A DNA stretch of 5,723 nucleotides from Ignavibacteria bacterium (GTDB lineage Bacteria; Bacteroidota; Ignavibacteria; Ignavibacteriales; Melioribacteraceae), in contig QILJ01000341.1 of the NCBI GenBank assembly GCA_003233295.1, positions 1 to 5,723 of the forward strand. Direction: 5' to 3'. The notes beneath the pieces are model-generated. The model did not search any database. It saw only the letters and a list, made by a program, of their open reading frames with translations, and was not told the DNA's origin. The position numbers were made by a program, and so were the translations under genes. Below, piece by piece: positions 1-5,406 of the stretch. The number at the start of each line of letters is the position of its first letter. Within the stretch, counting starts at the first letter, position 1.

Positions 1-607
1 AGTCATTATTATTAAGCATAACATTTGATGCAACCTTACCCAGGCATAAAATTATCTTGGGTTTTATTAATTCTATTTGCCGAAATAAATATGGCTTACA
101 AACTTCACGCTCGGACGGAAGAGGGTCGCGATTATTCGGAGGACGACACTTTAAAATGTTCGCTATATAAACTTCGTCTCTCTCAAAATTAATTGCTTTA
201 AGAATATCTGTCAATAGCTTTCCTGCCCTTCCTACAAAGGGAATTCCCTGTTTGTCCTCATCTGCGCCTGGCGCTTCTCCAATCAGCATCAAATCGGCAT
301 TTGGATTACCGACACCGAAAACAAATTTATTTCGCGTGGCTCCCAAAGAACATTTTTGGCAATTATGTATATTCTCATACAATTCATCGAGAGTTGTATA
401 GCTCGTTAAATCAGAGTTGAATAAATCCGTAGTTTCGCTCACTGTTGCACTTGTTTTTTTTACTATATTATTATCTGCTCTGTAAACAGTATTGCTGACA
501 TTTACAGTTAAATCAGGAATATCAATTTGCTCAAAGAGTTCATCACCGAAGGTTTCTCTTTGTTCAGTTAATGCAGTCTTGAGCCGATGTTTAATTTCCT
601 CATTCAT
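1..607 (-). CDS. Family 4 (UDGa-type) uracil-DNA glycosylase, 3' end missing
   Basis: The protein removes uracil from DNA, starting base-excision repair of deaminated cytosine. The first 202 residues are encoded here and the gene runs off the window edge. The catalytic motif GEAPGADEDKQG is at residues 110-121, followed by IPFVGRAGKLL. Four cysteines, C83 and C86 (CQKC), C154 (LKCRPPNNRDP) and C170, match the ligands of the [4Fe-4S] cluster of family 4 enzymes. The UdgX-specific insertion after the first motif is absent, so a plain UDGa is more likely. The C-terminal His motif lies outside the window. About 70 N-terminal residues before the conserved core are polar and variable, as in many bacterial members. 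ATG at 607-605 is the first ATG after the omega stop codon, 18 nt away; no Shine-Dalgarno sequence is visible. It is probably co-transcribed with the omega, guanylate kinase and YicC genes. Older annotations may call this family 'phage SPO1 DNA polymerase-related protein'. Confidence 0.93.
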   Translation of the reverse strand, partial: MNEEIKHRLKTALTEQRETFGDELFEQIDIPDLTVNVSNTVYRADNNIVKKTSATVSETTDLFNSDLTSYTTLDELYENIHNCQKCSLGATRNKFVFGVGNPNADLMLIGEAPGADEDKQGIPFVGRAGKLLTDILKAINFERDEVYIANILKCRPPNNRDPLPSEREVCKPYLFRQIELIKPKIILCLGKVASNVMLNNND

Positions 608-613
608 TAATAC

Positions 614-634
614 AGCAAACTTGTTTTATTTGCT
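614..634 (-). repeat. Short inverted repeat at the omega/glycosylase junction
   Basis: AGCAAA and TTTGCT form a perfect 6-bp stem around a 9-nt loop. It spans the last codons and the stop of the omega gene and ends 6 nt before the glycosylase ATG. No U-tract follows, so it is not an intrinsic terminator. It could affect mRNA processing or translation of the downstream gene, but a stem this short is also expected by chance in AT-rich DNA. Confidence 0.3.
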
Positions 635-934
635 AAAAATTTCATCTTTGTCACGATATCTAAATTTCAATTTACCTTCAATTAATTCATGCAAAGCTTG
701 AAGATGAGATTTTTCTTTCTTTTCGAATTCTAAGGAAATTCTTTCCTGATCAGGATTTCCTCTCTCTTCAAATTCATCCTCAATTGTAGGAATCATAGTA
801 CTTAAAAGTGTATTGAATTCCAATCTGTTTTCGTCATTTATCTGACGCGCTCTTCTGGCAGCAACAACAACTGCTTCATAAGTATTACTTGTGTGCTCAC
901 CCAGTTTCTTCATATTGATTGGTTTTATCGGCAT
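626..934 (-). CDS. rpoZ: DNA-directed RNA polymerase omega subunit
   Basis: Omega is the small RNA polymerase subunit that helps fold and hold beta' in the core enzyme. The 102-residue product has the conserved helix YEAVVVAARRARQIND at residues 19-34; the AARRARQ core matches E. coli RpoZ exactly. A charged C-terminal region holds ALHELIEGKL (80-89), which resembles the ALREIEEG segment of proteobacterial omega. The MPIKPI start resembles omega proteins of the Bacteroidota/Chlorobi group, and the length is slightly above the 91 residues of E. coli. The ATG directly abuts the TAA of guanylate kinase with no gap, and a strong GGAGG sits 5 nt upstream inside the end of that gene, so the start is well supported. 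The gmk-rpoZ order is conserved across distant bacteria, including E. coli and B. subtilis. The acidic 53-75 segment is less conserved. Confidence 0.93.
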   Translation of the reverse strand: MPIKPINMKKLGEHTSNTYEAVVVAARRARQINDENRLEFNTLLSTMIPTIEDEFEERGNPDQERISLEFEKKEKSHLQALHELIEGKLKFRYRDKDEIFSK

Positions 935-1498
935 TTAATCCTCCGTGTTTAGTTCTTTATTTAAAATTTCATAAACTTCTTTTTTTGCTCGTTCAAGGTC
1001 ATCATTAACAACAACATAATCAAAATATTTCTGATACCCTATCTCCATTTCCGCTCTTTCAATTCTTTTCTGTAAATCTTCATCCGATTCCGTTTTTCTG
1101 TCACGCAGACGTCTTCTTAATTCCTCAATGCTGGGCGGTCTAATAAATATAGCAACAGCATCGGGATATTCCTTTTTAATTTTCAGTGCGCCTTTAACAT
1201 CAACTTCAAGAACAACGGACTTACCGTTTTTCATTTTTGAGTTAATGAAACTTTTCAGAGTACCATAATAATAACCATAAAAACTTTCCCACTCAACAAA
1301 CTCATTCTGCTCAATTTTATTTTTGAATTCATCTTCAGTTATAAAAAAGTAATCAACTCCATCCTTTTCAACACCTCTTTTCTCCCTTGTGGTTGCAGAG
1401 ATTGAAAACACCAATTTCGGAAATTTTTTAAGCGCACTTCTAACAATTGTTGTTTTACCCGATCCGCTCGGTGCTGAAAAGATGACAATTTTACCCAT
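935..1498 (-). CDS. gmk: Guanylate kinase
   Basis: This cytoplasmic enzyme phosphorylates GMP with ATP to give GDP, an essential step in GTP and dGTP supply and in salvage. The 187-residue length is typical of the family. The P-loop is SAPSGSGKTT at residues 8-17. The GMP-binding segment SATTREKRGVEKDGVDYFF (34-52) carries the conserved TTR-x-x-R and GVDY residues (R38, R41, Y50). VEWESFYGYYYGT (68-80) carries the guanine-site Glu (E69) and Tyr. LEVDVKGA (97-104) is the conserved strand with D100. The lid RRRLRDRKTESDEDLQKR (128-145) supplies the arginines that close over ATP. YFDYVVVNDDLE (158-169) is the usual C-terminal signature. No catalytic residue appears to be missing. ATG lies 2 nt after the yicC stop codon, right before the P-loop strand; no earlier start fits. 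The gene is part of a yicC-gmk-rpoZ operon. Confidence 0.96.
   Translation of the reverse strand: MGKIVIFSAPSGSGKTTIVRSALKKFPKLVFSISATTREKRGVEKDGVDYFFITEDEFKNKIEQNEFVEWESFYGYYYGTLKSFINSKMKNGKSVVLEVDVKGALKIKKEYPDAVAIFIRPPSIEELRRRLRDRKTESDEDLQKRIERAEMEIGYQKYFDYVVVNDDLERAKKEVYEILNKELNTED
940..944 (-). promoter_or_regulatory. Strong Shine-Dalgarno site for rpoZ
   Basis: GGAGG lies 5 nt before the rpoZ ATG and is embedded in the last codons of gmk (Thr-Glu-Asp-stop). It is the best ribosome site in the window; gmk, the Omp85 gene and the glycosylase gene have none that is obvious. It fixes the rpoZ start and suggests independent reinitiation at this zero-gap junction. Confidence 0.75.
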
Positions 1499-1500
1499 AT

Positions 1501-2376
1501 TTATTCTATATTCTGAACTTGTTCACGAATCTTTTCCAATTCTTCTTTTATTAGAATTGCTTTATTTGTAATGTCAAGGGATACTGATTTATTACTGAGC
1601 GTATTGGCTTCTCTGTTCATTTCCTGAACAAGAAAATTCAATTTCTTCCCGGCTTCTTTTCCATTTTCTAATGTATTTAAAAATTGTTTTAGGTGACTAT
1701 CCAATCGAACCGATTCTTCTGTAATATCGTATTTTTCAGCAAGAAGTGCTAATTCCATATTTAGCCGGTCGTCATAATCACTAATGTTCCCAACAAGATC
1801 AGCAGCTCTTTCTTTAAGTTTTGCAAAATATTCTTCAACCGAATCTCTTCCTAGTTTACTGATATCTTCATTCCATTTCACAATATTTTCTATTCTATTT
1901 TTAAGATCAGAGACCAGCATTTCACCTTCGGCATATCTCATTTTCAGCATTTCGTCAATTGCTTCAATCAATGCATTTTTTACTAACTCTAATTCAGATT
2001 CAGAAAGTTCAAGGTCATTATCAGCAAACAGATTTGGATATGAAAGCAAATGAGATAATTGTAATTCTTCATTTATATTTGCTTCACTCTTTATCTTATT
2101 CAGAACTTCAACGGCATTTGAAAGATTTTTACTGTCTATTTTAGAAATCCCGTTGCTTATTCCATCCTTTAAGAGATTTATATTTAAACTCACCTTTCCG
2201 CGATTGATCTTTTGCTTGATCAAATTCCTCAATTCAATTTCTTTGCTCGACAAATCTTTCGGCAGCCGGACTGATATATCCAAGAAACGACTATTCACAC
2301 TTTTCACTTCCACTTCAAATGTGTAATCGTTCGAACTTCCGCTCGCTTTGCCGTAGCCAGTCATACTTTGAATCAT
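1501..2376 (-). CDS. yicC: YicC/YloC family endoribonuclease
   Basis: The family consists of cytoplasmic single-strand-acting ribonucleases: E. coli YicC affects turnover of the small RNA RyhB, and B. subtilis YloC has nuclease activity. The 291-residue product is full length (E. coli about 287). It opens with the family signature IQSMTGYGKA (2-11), followed by the conserved EVKSVNSRFLDISVRLP (23-39). The middle segment MRYAEGEMLVSDLKNRI (146-162) and the DUF1732 C-terminal region are both typical. The latter includes LLAEKYDITEESVRLDSHL (211-229), GKKLNFLVQEMNREANTLSN (243-262) and the terminal EKIREQVQN. The ATG is supported by GAGG 5 nt upstream and by the signature beginning at residue 2. 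It heads the cluster yicC-gmk-rpoZ-glycosylase, 89 nt downstream of the Omp85 stop codon, so it may have its own promoter. Confidence 0.95.
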   Translation of the reverse strand: MIQSMTGYGKASGSSNDYTFEVEVKSVNSRFLDISVRLPKDLSSKEIELRNLIKQKINRGKVSLNINLLKDGISNGISKIDSKNLSNAVEVLNKIKSEANINEELQLSHLLSYPNLFADNDLELSESELELVKNALIEAIDEMLKMRYAEGEMLVSDLKNRIENIVKWNEDISKLGRDSVEEYFAKLKERAADLVGNISDYDDRLNMELALLAEKYDITEESVRLDSHLKQFLNTLENGKEAGKKLNFLVQEMNREANTLSNKSVSLDITNKAILIKEELEKIREQVQNIE

Positions 2377-2381
2377 TAAAA

Positions 2382-2385
2382 CCTC
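2382..2385 (-). promoter_or_regulatory. Shine-Dalgarno site for yicC
   Basis: GAGG lies 5 nt before the yicC ATG. It is directly preceded by a run of eight T residues on the coding strand (2393-2386), giving an unstructured U-rich leader. It supports the chosen start. Confidence 0.65.
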
Positions 2386-2401
2386 AAAAAAAATAGGATT
2401 T

Positions 2402-2451
2402 TAAATATACTTAAAGTTGATAACTTATTACAGTAAATAAATTTAAGTCAA
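2402..2451 (-). promoter_or_regulatory. Candidate promoter region for the yicC-gmk-rpoZ cluster
   Basis: The 89-nt gap between the Omp85 stop and yicC contains a TTGACT box (2451-2446) followed 17 nt later by a poor ATAAGT. Further down there is a better -10-like TATATT (2409-2404) within CTTTAAGTATATTTA (2416-2402). That element resembles one upstream of the YkuD-fold gene. TTGACT and TATATT are too far apart to form one promoter, so the -35/-10 assignment is uncertain. No clear terminator follows the Omp85 gene, so read-through is also possible. Confidence 0.3.
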
Positions 2452-2465
2452 AAAAGAAAATGAAT

Positions 2466-4586
2466 TTAAAATGCTTCACCTATTGCAAAATGTATCTGCA
2501 GCGTATCTTTCCAGAACCTTTGTTTCATCACAGGAACTCCGCTTATCGGGTCATAGAGTTTAATACCAAAATCTAACCTGAACGGGATAAAATCGGTATA
2601 ATATCTAAATCCGAAACCAGTAGATACTGCAATTTGGTCAAATCTGAATGACTTAGCATTTGCCCATGAATTACCCCAGTCCAGAAATAGTGCAGTACCG
2701 ATATTACCAATCAATCTGTTCCTCGTTTCAATGGAACCTTCCAGTAAAAATAGTCCGCCCGGCGTAGCTTGATCGAGTAATATTGCTTCAAGATCAACCG
2801 GGGATATACTCGTAAAATCGAATTTACCAAAAGAGAATTCCGGTACAAGTTCCCGCGATTGCCAGCCTCTTACAGAGTTACTGCCGCCGGCTGTAAACCT
2901 CTGATTATATGGAACTGAAGATTCAAGTCCGTCATATACACTAATAATCCCTACTCTTAACTTAATACCAAATGCATTTTTATTTGAATGATAAATTGAA
3001 GGGAAAACACTGAAATCAATTTGTGTTTTAAAATATAAGGGACTTTTCAGTTCATCCTTCTTTATTTTGCTAAGTAATAATGGAAGAGCGTTCGCATTAC
3101 CGATAAGCAAGTTTGTTTTGTATCCGCGTGTCGGAAATGTAAAATCATCTGTTTTATTTGCCCCAAGATTAAATGCCAAAAGCGTATTGTTACTAGAAGT
3201 TACTTTTACAATTTTTTCAGCTATGGCAGCCGCAAGAGAATCTTTTTGCTCAGGTGTTAGATCCTGGTTATTACCAAGGTAACTTTTAAAGACATTTTCC
3301 AAATAATTTTGCTGATAAAGCACTTTCAGGTTCTCAAAATTCCACGAGGTATTGAAGGAAGTTAGATAAACGAACTCAGGTAACTCGAAATTAAAAGTAA
3401 ACTTAAGTCCATTAGCTGTTGTATTATATTCATCTCTTCGCTTCTGTAAAGTTGTATAGAGTTCAGTTCTGGTAAGTATATTTTCACCAAACAAAAACGG
3501 CTGTTCCAATATTAGTCTTAAATCTGCGTATCCAATTACAGTAGTATTATATACACTTATGTTTTTTAAAAATTCGAAAATGTTTTGTGATGCAATAGAC
3601 CCGTTCAGAGTTAGTATTCTTGCGCCTCCTAGAAAATTCTTTTTAGAAAATCCTACACTCAACCCTAAGTTGAATCTATTGTCCTCGTTATTCATAATTA
3701 TTTCGGGAGCAATTTCATACATATTTCCTATTTCCGTTGATATATTTATCGGAACGGTATTGCCCACAGTATCTTCTATTTCATTTTTTACATAAGCTAT
3801 ATTAAAAAGATTTGTTCTGTACAATCTGCTTTGAGCTAATCTAATATTATATTCGCTATAAATATCACCTTCATTTAGAGCAGCAACTTCTTTAATTAGT
3901 TCCGTATCCACCTCATTTTTTCCAACGCCGCTTTTTTCGACATTTATCTCTGAAAGATCATATTTTTTCCCATGAGTAAAATATAACTCAGCTTCCACTA
4001 TGTTTTTCATGGTATCAATATAAATTGTTGTGCTGTCGAATTCAGCGAACATATAACCATTGTTCCTAAGATAATTAGTAACGTTTGAGTTTATCCCGGA
4101 AATTTTTGTATACGAATAATTCTCAGTCGTATCAACATCGGTCATACTTTTAATCATTCCTTTGTGATAACTGCTAATATCATTAAGTCCAAATGCTGTG
4201 ATCTTATTGATCTTGCTTACTTTTCCTTCTCTTATCTCGAACACAACGTAGCACTCATAATCAGTAGAATCGAGAAAGTATGTTGAAGATATTTTTGCGT
4301 CAAAGAAACCATTGTTAAAGTAGAATGATTTGAGCTTTAATTCTTCTTCAGGCAGAGCTAGAGAATCAAAATAAACCGCCTCTTCTCCAAGACCGATAAG
4401 TCCATTTAAATACTGCGAAATAGAACTAGGTGATTCTCGCAGACTGATCACATCACTCAACTCCGCATCAGAAAAATAGGAGTTTCCTATATATGAAACA
4501 GATTCCAACTCATATTGTTTTTCGGATTGTGCAAAAACATTAAGGAAGAGAACCGCGGAAATTATGTTTAGGAGAATAAATTTCAT
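2466..4586 (-). CDS. Omp85-family outer membrane protein (BamA/TamA-like)
   Basis: Omp85 proteins insert or translocate proteins at the outer membrane. This 706-residue product has an N-terminal signal peptide (hydrophobic 3-18, likely cut after VFA at 19). POTRA-like domains lie at roughly 25-118 (VSYIGNSYFSDAEL start), 122-204 (INKITAFGLND start) and 207-285 (the last with LNEGDIYSEYNIRLAQSRLY). A 16-strand-type beta barrel follows from about 288 to the end. Key barrel signs are FTAGGSNSVRGWQSREL (564-580) with the L6-loop VRGW motif (R573), LFLDWGNSW (633-641), FGFRYYTDFIPFRLDFGIKL (658-677) and a C-terminal phenylalanine. About three POTRA domains fit TamA better than five-POTRA BamA, so no symbol is given. 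A charged stretch at about 424-465 looks like an insertion between strands. The ATG follows the YkuD-fold gene by 21 nt with no Shine-Dalgarno site, and the signal peptide supports this start. Co-transcription with that gene is likely. Confidence 0.9.
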   Translation of the reverse strand: MKFILLNIISAVLFLNVFAQSEKQYELESVSYIGNSYFSDAELSDVISLRESPSSISQYLNGLIGLGEEAVYFDSLALPEEELKLKSFYFNNGFFDAKISSTYFLDSTDYECYVVFEIREGKVSKINKITAFGLNDISSYHKGMIKSMTDVDTTENYSYTKISGINSNVTNYLRNNGYMFAEFDSTTIYIDTMKNIVEAELYFTHGKKYDLSEINVEKSGVGKNEVDTELIKEVAALNEGDIYSEYNIRLAQSRLYRTNLFNIAYVKNEIEDTVGNTVPINISTEIGNMYEIAPEIIMNNEDNRFNLGLSVGFSKKNFLGGARILTLNGSIASQNIFEFLKNISVYNTTVIGYADLRLILEQPFLFGENILTRTELYTTLQKRRDEYNTTANGLKFTFNFELPEFVYLTSFNTSWNFENLKVLYQQNYLENVFKSYLGNNQDLTPEQKDSLAAAIAEKIVKVTSSNNTLLAFNLGANKTDDFTFPTRGYKTNLLIGNANALPLLLSKIKKDELKSPLYFKTQIDFSVFPSIYHSNKNAFGIKLRVGIISVYDGLESSVPYNQRFTAGGSNSVRGWQSRELVPEFSFGKFDFTSISPVDLEAILLDQATPGGLFLLEGSIETRNRLIGNIGTALFLDWGNSWANAKSFRFDQIAVSTGFGFRYYTDFIPFRLDFGIKLYDPISGVPVMKQRFWKDTLQIHFAIGEAF

Positions 4587-4607
4587 TAATTAAAGCTTTT
4601 TGTTTTC

Positions 4608-5234
4608 TTAATGAATGATCTTCACTTTTGTTCCAATCTTTACATAAGGAAATATTTCATCAATACTTTCGTCACTTATAGATATTGATCCGTTTGTCCA
4701 ATTAAAAACAAACGGAAGATTTTTGAAAATAAGATTATATGTTCCAATACCTTGGATTCCAATATTTGCCCCTAACTTCGTTTTATTTGTGGGGCACATA
4801 TTTGTATTATAAGATTCTATAATTTTATCATATTCTAACTTAGAAATATCCTTGTTTTTATAAGCCTCGGCTGCATCAAGTTTATTCGGGAAATTCAACT
4901 TAAAAAATTTATAATAATCTTCACTTTCCCCGATGGAGCATATATAGTATTCACCAATCGGAGTTACATAATCTTCAGCCGAACTCTTTATATCCTTTGG
5001 GCTTCTACCAAGAGAAACTTTATATGATTTGACAAATGTAGTATCGGCATAGATCATTAAACGCTGAGCCTTTTTATCAACTACTAAATTCATATCTGAA
5101 GCCAAGTCCAGCTTTTTTTCTATAAGAATTTTCTCTAAAGGTATTTCCCCAGAATTCTGCAGCATACCGTATAAAATCATACTTATGGAAAAGAGAGTCA
5201 CACTCCCGATAAAATATATTATGTTCCTAATCAA
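4608..5234 (-). CDS. Membrane-anchored YkuD-fold protein, L,D-transpeptidase homologue lacking catalytic Cys and His
   Basis: L,D-transpeptidases form 3-3 crosslinks in peptidoglycan, or attach or release lipoproteins, in the periplasm. The 208-residue product has an N-terminal membrane segment (about 5-24), a linker and a YkuD domain from about 47 (MNLVVDKKAQRLMIY). The fold is recognised from YVTPIGEYYICS (89-100), FPNKLDAAEAY (115-125), LGANIGIQGIG (154-164), FNWTNGSISISDESIDEIF (177-195) and VKIGTKVKI (198-206). This is the pattern of YafK-like members, which read IGIHG and WTxGCIALSN. Here the nucleophile Cys is S183 (TCA, 4688-4686) and the motif His is Q161 (CAA, 4754-4752), so classical Cys-dependent catalysis is unlikely. 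C99 and C147 remain, but neither is at the active-site position. The start is TTG: an in-frame TAG lies three codons upstream and the next ATG (residue 19) would remove most of the anchor. No Shine-Dalgarno site is visible. The Omp85 gene follows after 21 nt. Confidence 0.85.
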   Translation of the reverse strand: MIRNIIYFIGSVTLFSISMILYGMLQNSGEIPLEKILIEKKLDLASDMNLVVDKKAQRLMIYADTTFVKSYKVSLGRSPKDIKSSAEDYVTPIGEYYICSIGESEDYYKFFKLNFPNKLDAAEAYKNKDISKLEYDKIIESYNTNMCPTNKTKLGANIGIQGIGTYNLIFKNLPFVFNWTNGSISISDESIDEIFPYVKIGTKVKIIH

Positions 5235-5281
5235 TACGATCTAAAGCTGTGAATATTTACTCAGAAATAATTATAAACTTA

Positions 5282-5295
5282 TAAATATACTAAAG
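5282..5295 (-). promoter_or_regulatory. Candidate -10 element upstream of the YkuD-fold gene
   Basis: CTTTAGTATATTTA contains a TATATT (5289-5284) about 50 nt before the TTG start. It lies downstream of the terminator of the previous gene, so a promoter must exist between 5331 and 5235 if the pair is expressed on its own. The same near-14-mer occurs before yicC at 2416-2402. No convincing -35 is seen 16-18 nt upstream. The element overlaps a tandem TTTATAA-G-TTTATAA repeat (5285-5271). Confidence 0.3.
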
Positions 5296-5331
5296 ATTAA
5301 ATTGTTAATAAATGATGGAATTTGACCGGTT

Positions 5332-5378
5332 AAAAAAAATCCCACTTTTCAATCACAATGATTAAAATTCAGTGGGAT
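5332..5378 (-). terminator. Rho-independent terminator after the maeB-like gene
   Basis: ATCCCACT and AGTGGGAT form a perfect 8-bp outer stem (5378-5371 with 5346-5339). An inner AATCA/TGATT stem extends it, with a small mismatch and a bulge between the two. On the minus strand the stem is followed by a run of seven U residues (5338-5332). It begins 28 nt after the TGA of the maeB-like gene and separates that gene from the envelope pair downstream. The plus-strand side has no good U-tract and no gene to serve. Confidence 0.85.
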
Positions 5379-5406
5379 AATTATTTTAAAAAAAATTATT
5401 CTGACA

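Noticed and set aside
492..701. Plus-strand open frame of 69 codons
   Set aside because: It lies antisense across the glycosylase and omega genes, matches no recognisable family and is serine-rich as expected for a shadow frame.
1389..1571. Plus-strand open frame of 60 codons
   Set aside because: It is antisense to the 5' end of gmk and the 3' end of yicC, both of which are firmly identified; no ribosome site or motif supports it.
1784..2144. Two overlapping plus-strand open frames antisense to yicC
   Set aside because: Both lie wholly inside yicC, overlap each other in different frames and show no domain.
2423..2451. Classical sigma-70 promoter TTGACT-17-ATAAGT before yicC
   Set aside because: The -35 match is good but the -10 match is poor, and T-runs make TTGAC-like boxes common here. 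It is kept only as part of a low-confidence promoter region.
2417..2460. Possible terminator after the Omp85 gene
   Set aside because: The only pairing found (TTATTTAC with GTAATAA) has a bulge and almost no loop, and no U-tract follows it.
3067..3795. Two plus-strand open frames antisense to the Omp85 gene (3067-3282 and 3559-3795)
   Set aside because: Both lie inside a well-supported barrel gene and have no recognisable features.
4608..5234. Pseudogene call for the YkuD-fold gene
   Set aside because: The frame is intact from anchor to C-terminus with the conserved non-catalytic motifs kept; loss of only the catalytic residues fits a pseudoenzyme better than a decaying gene.
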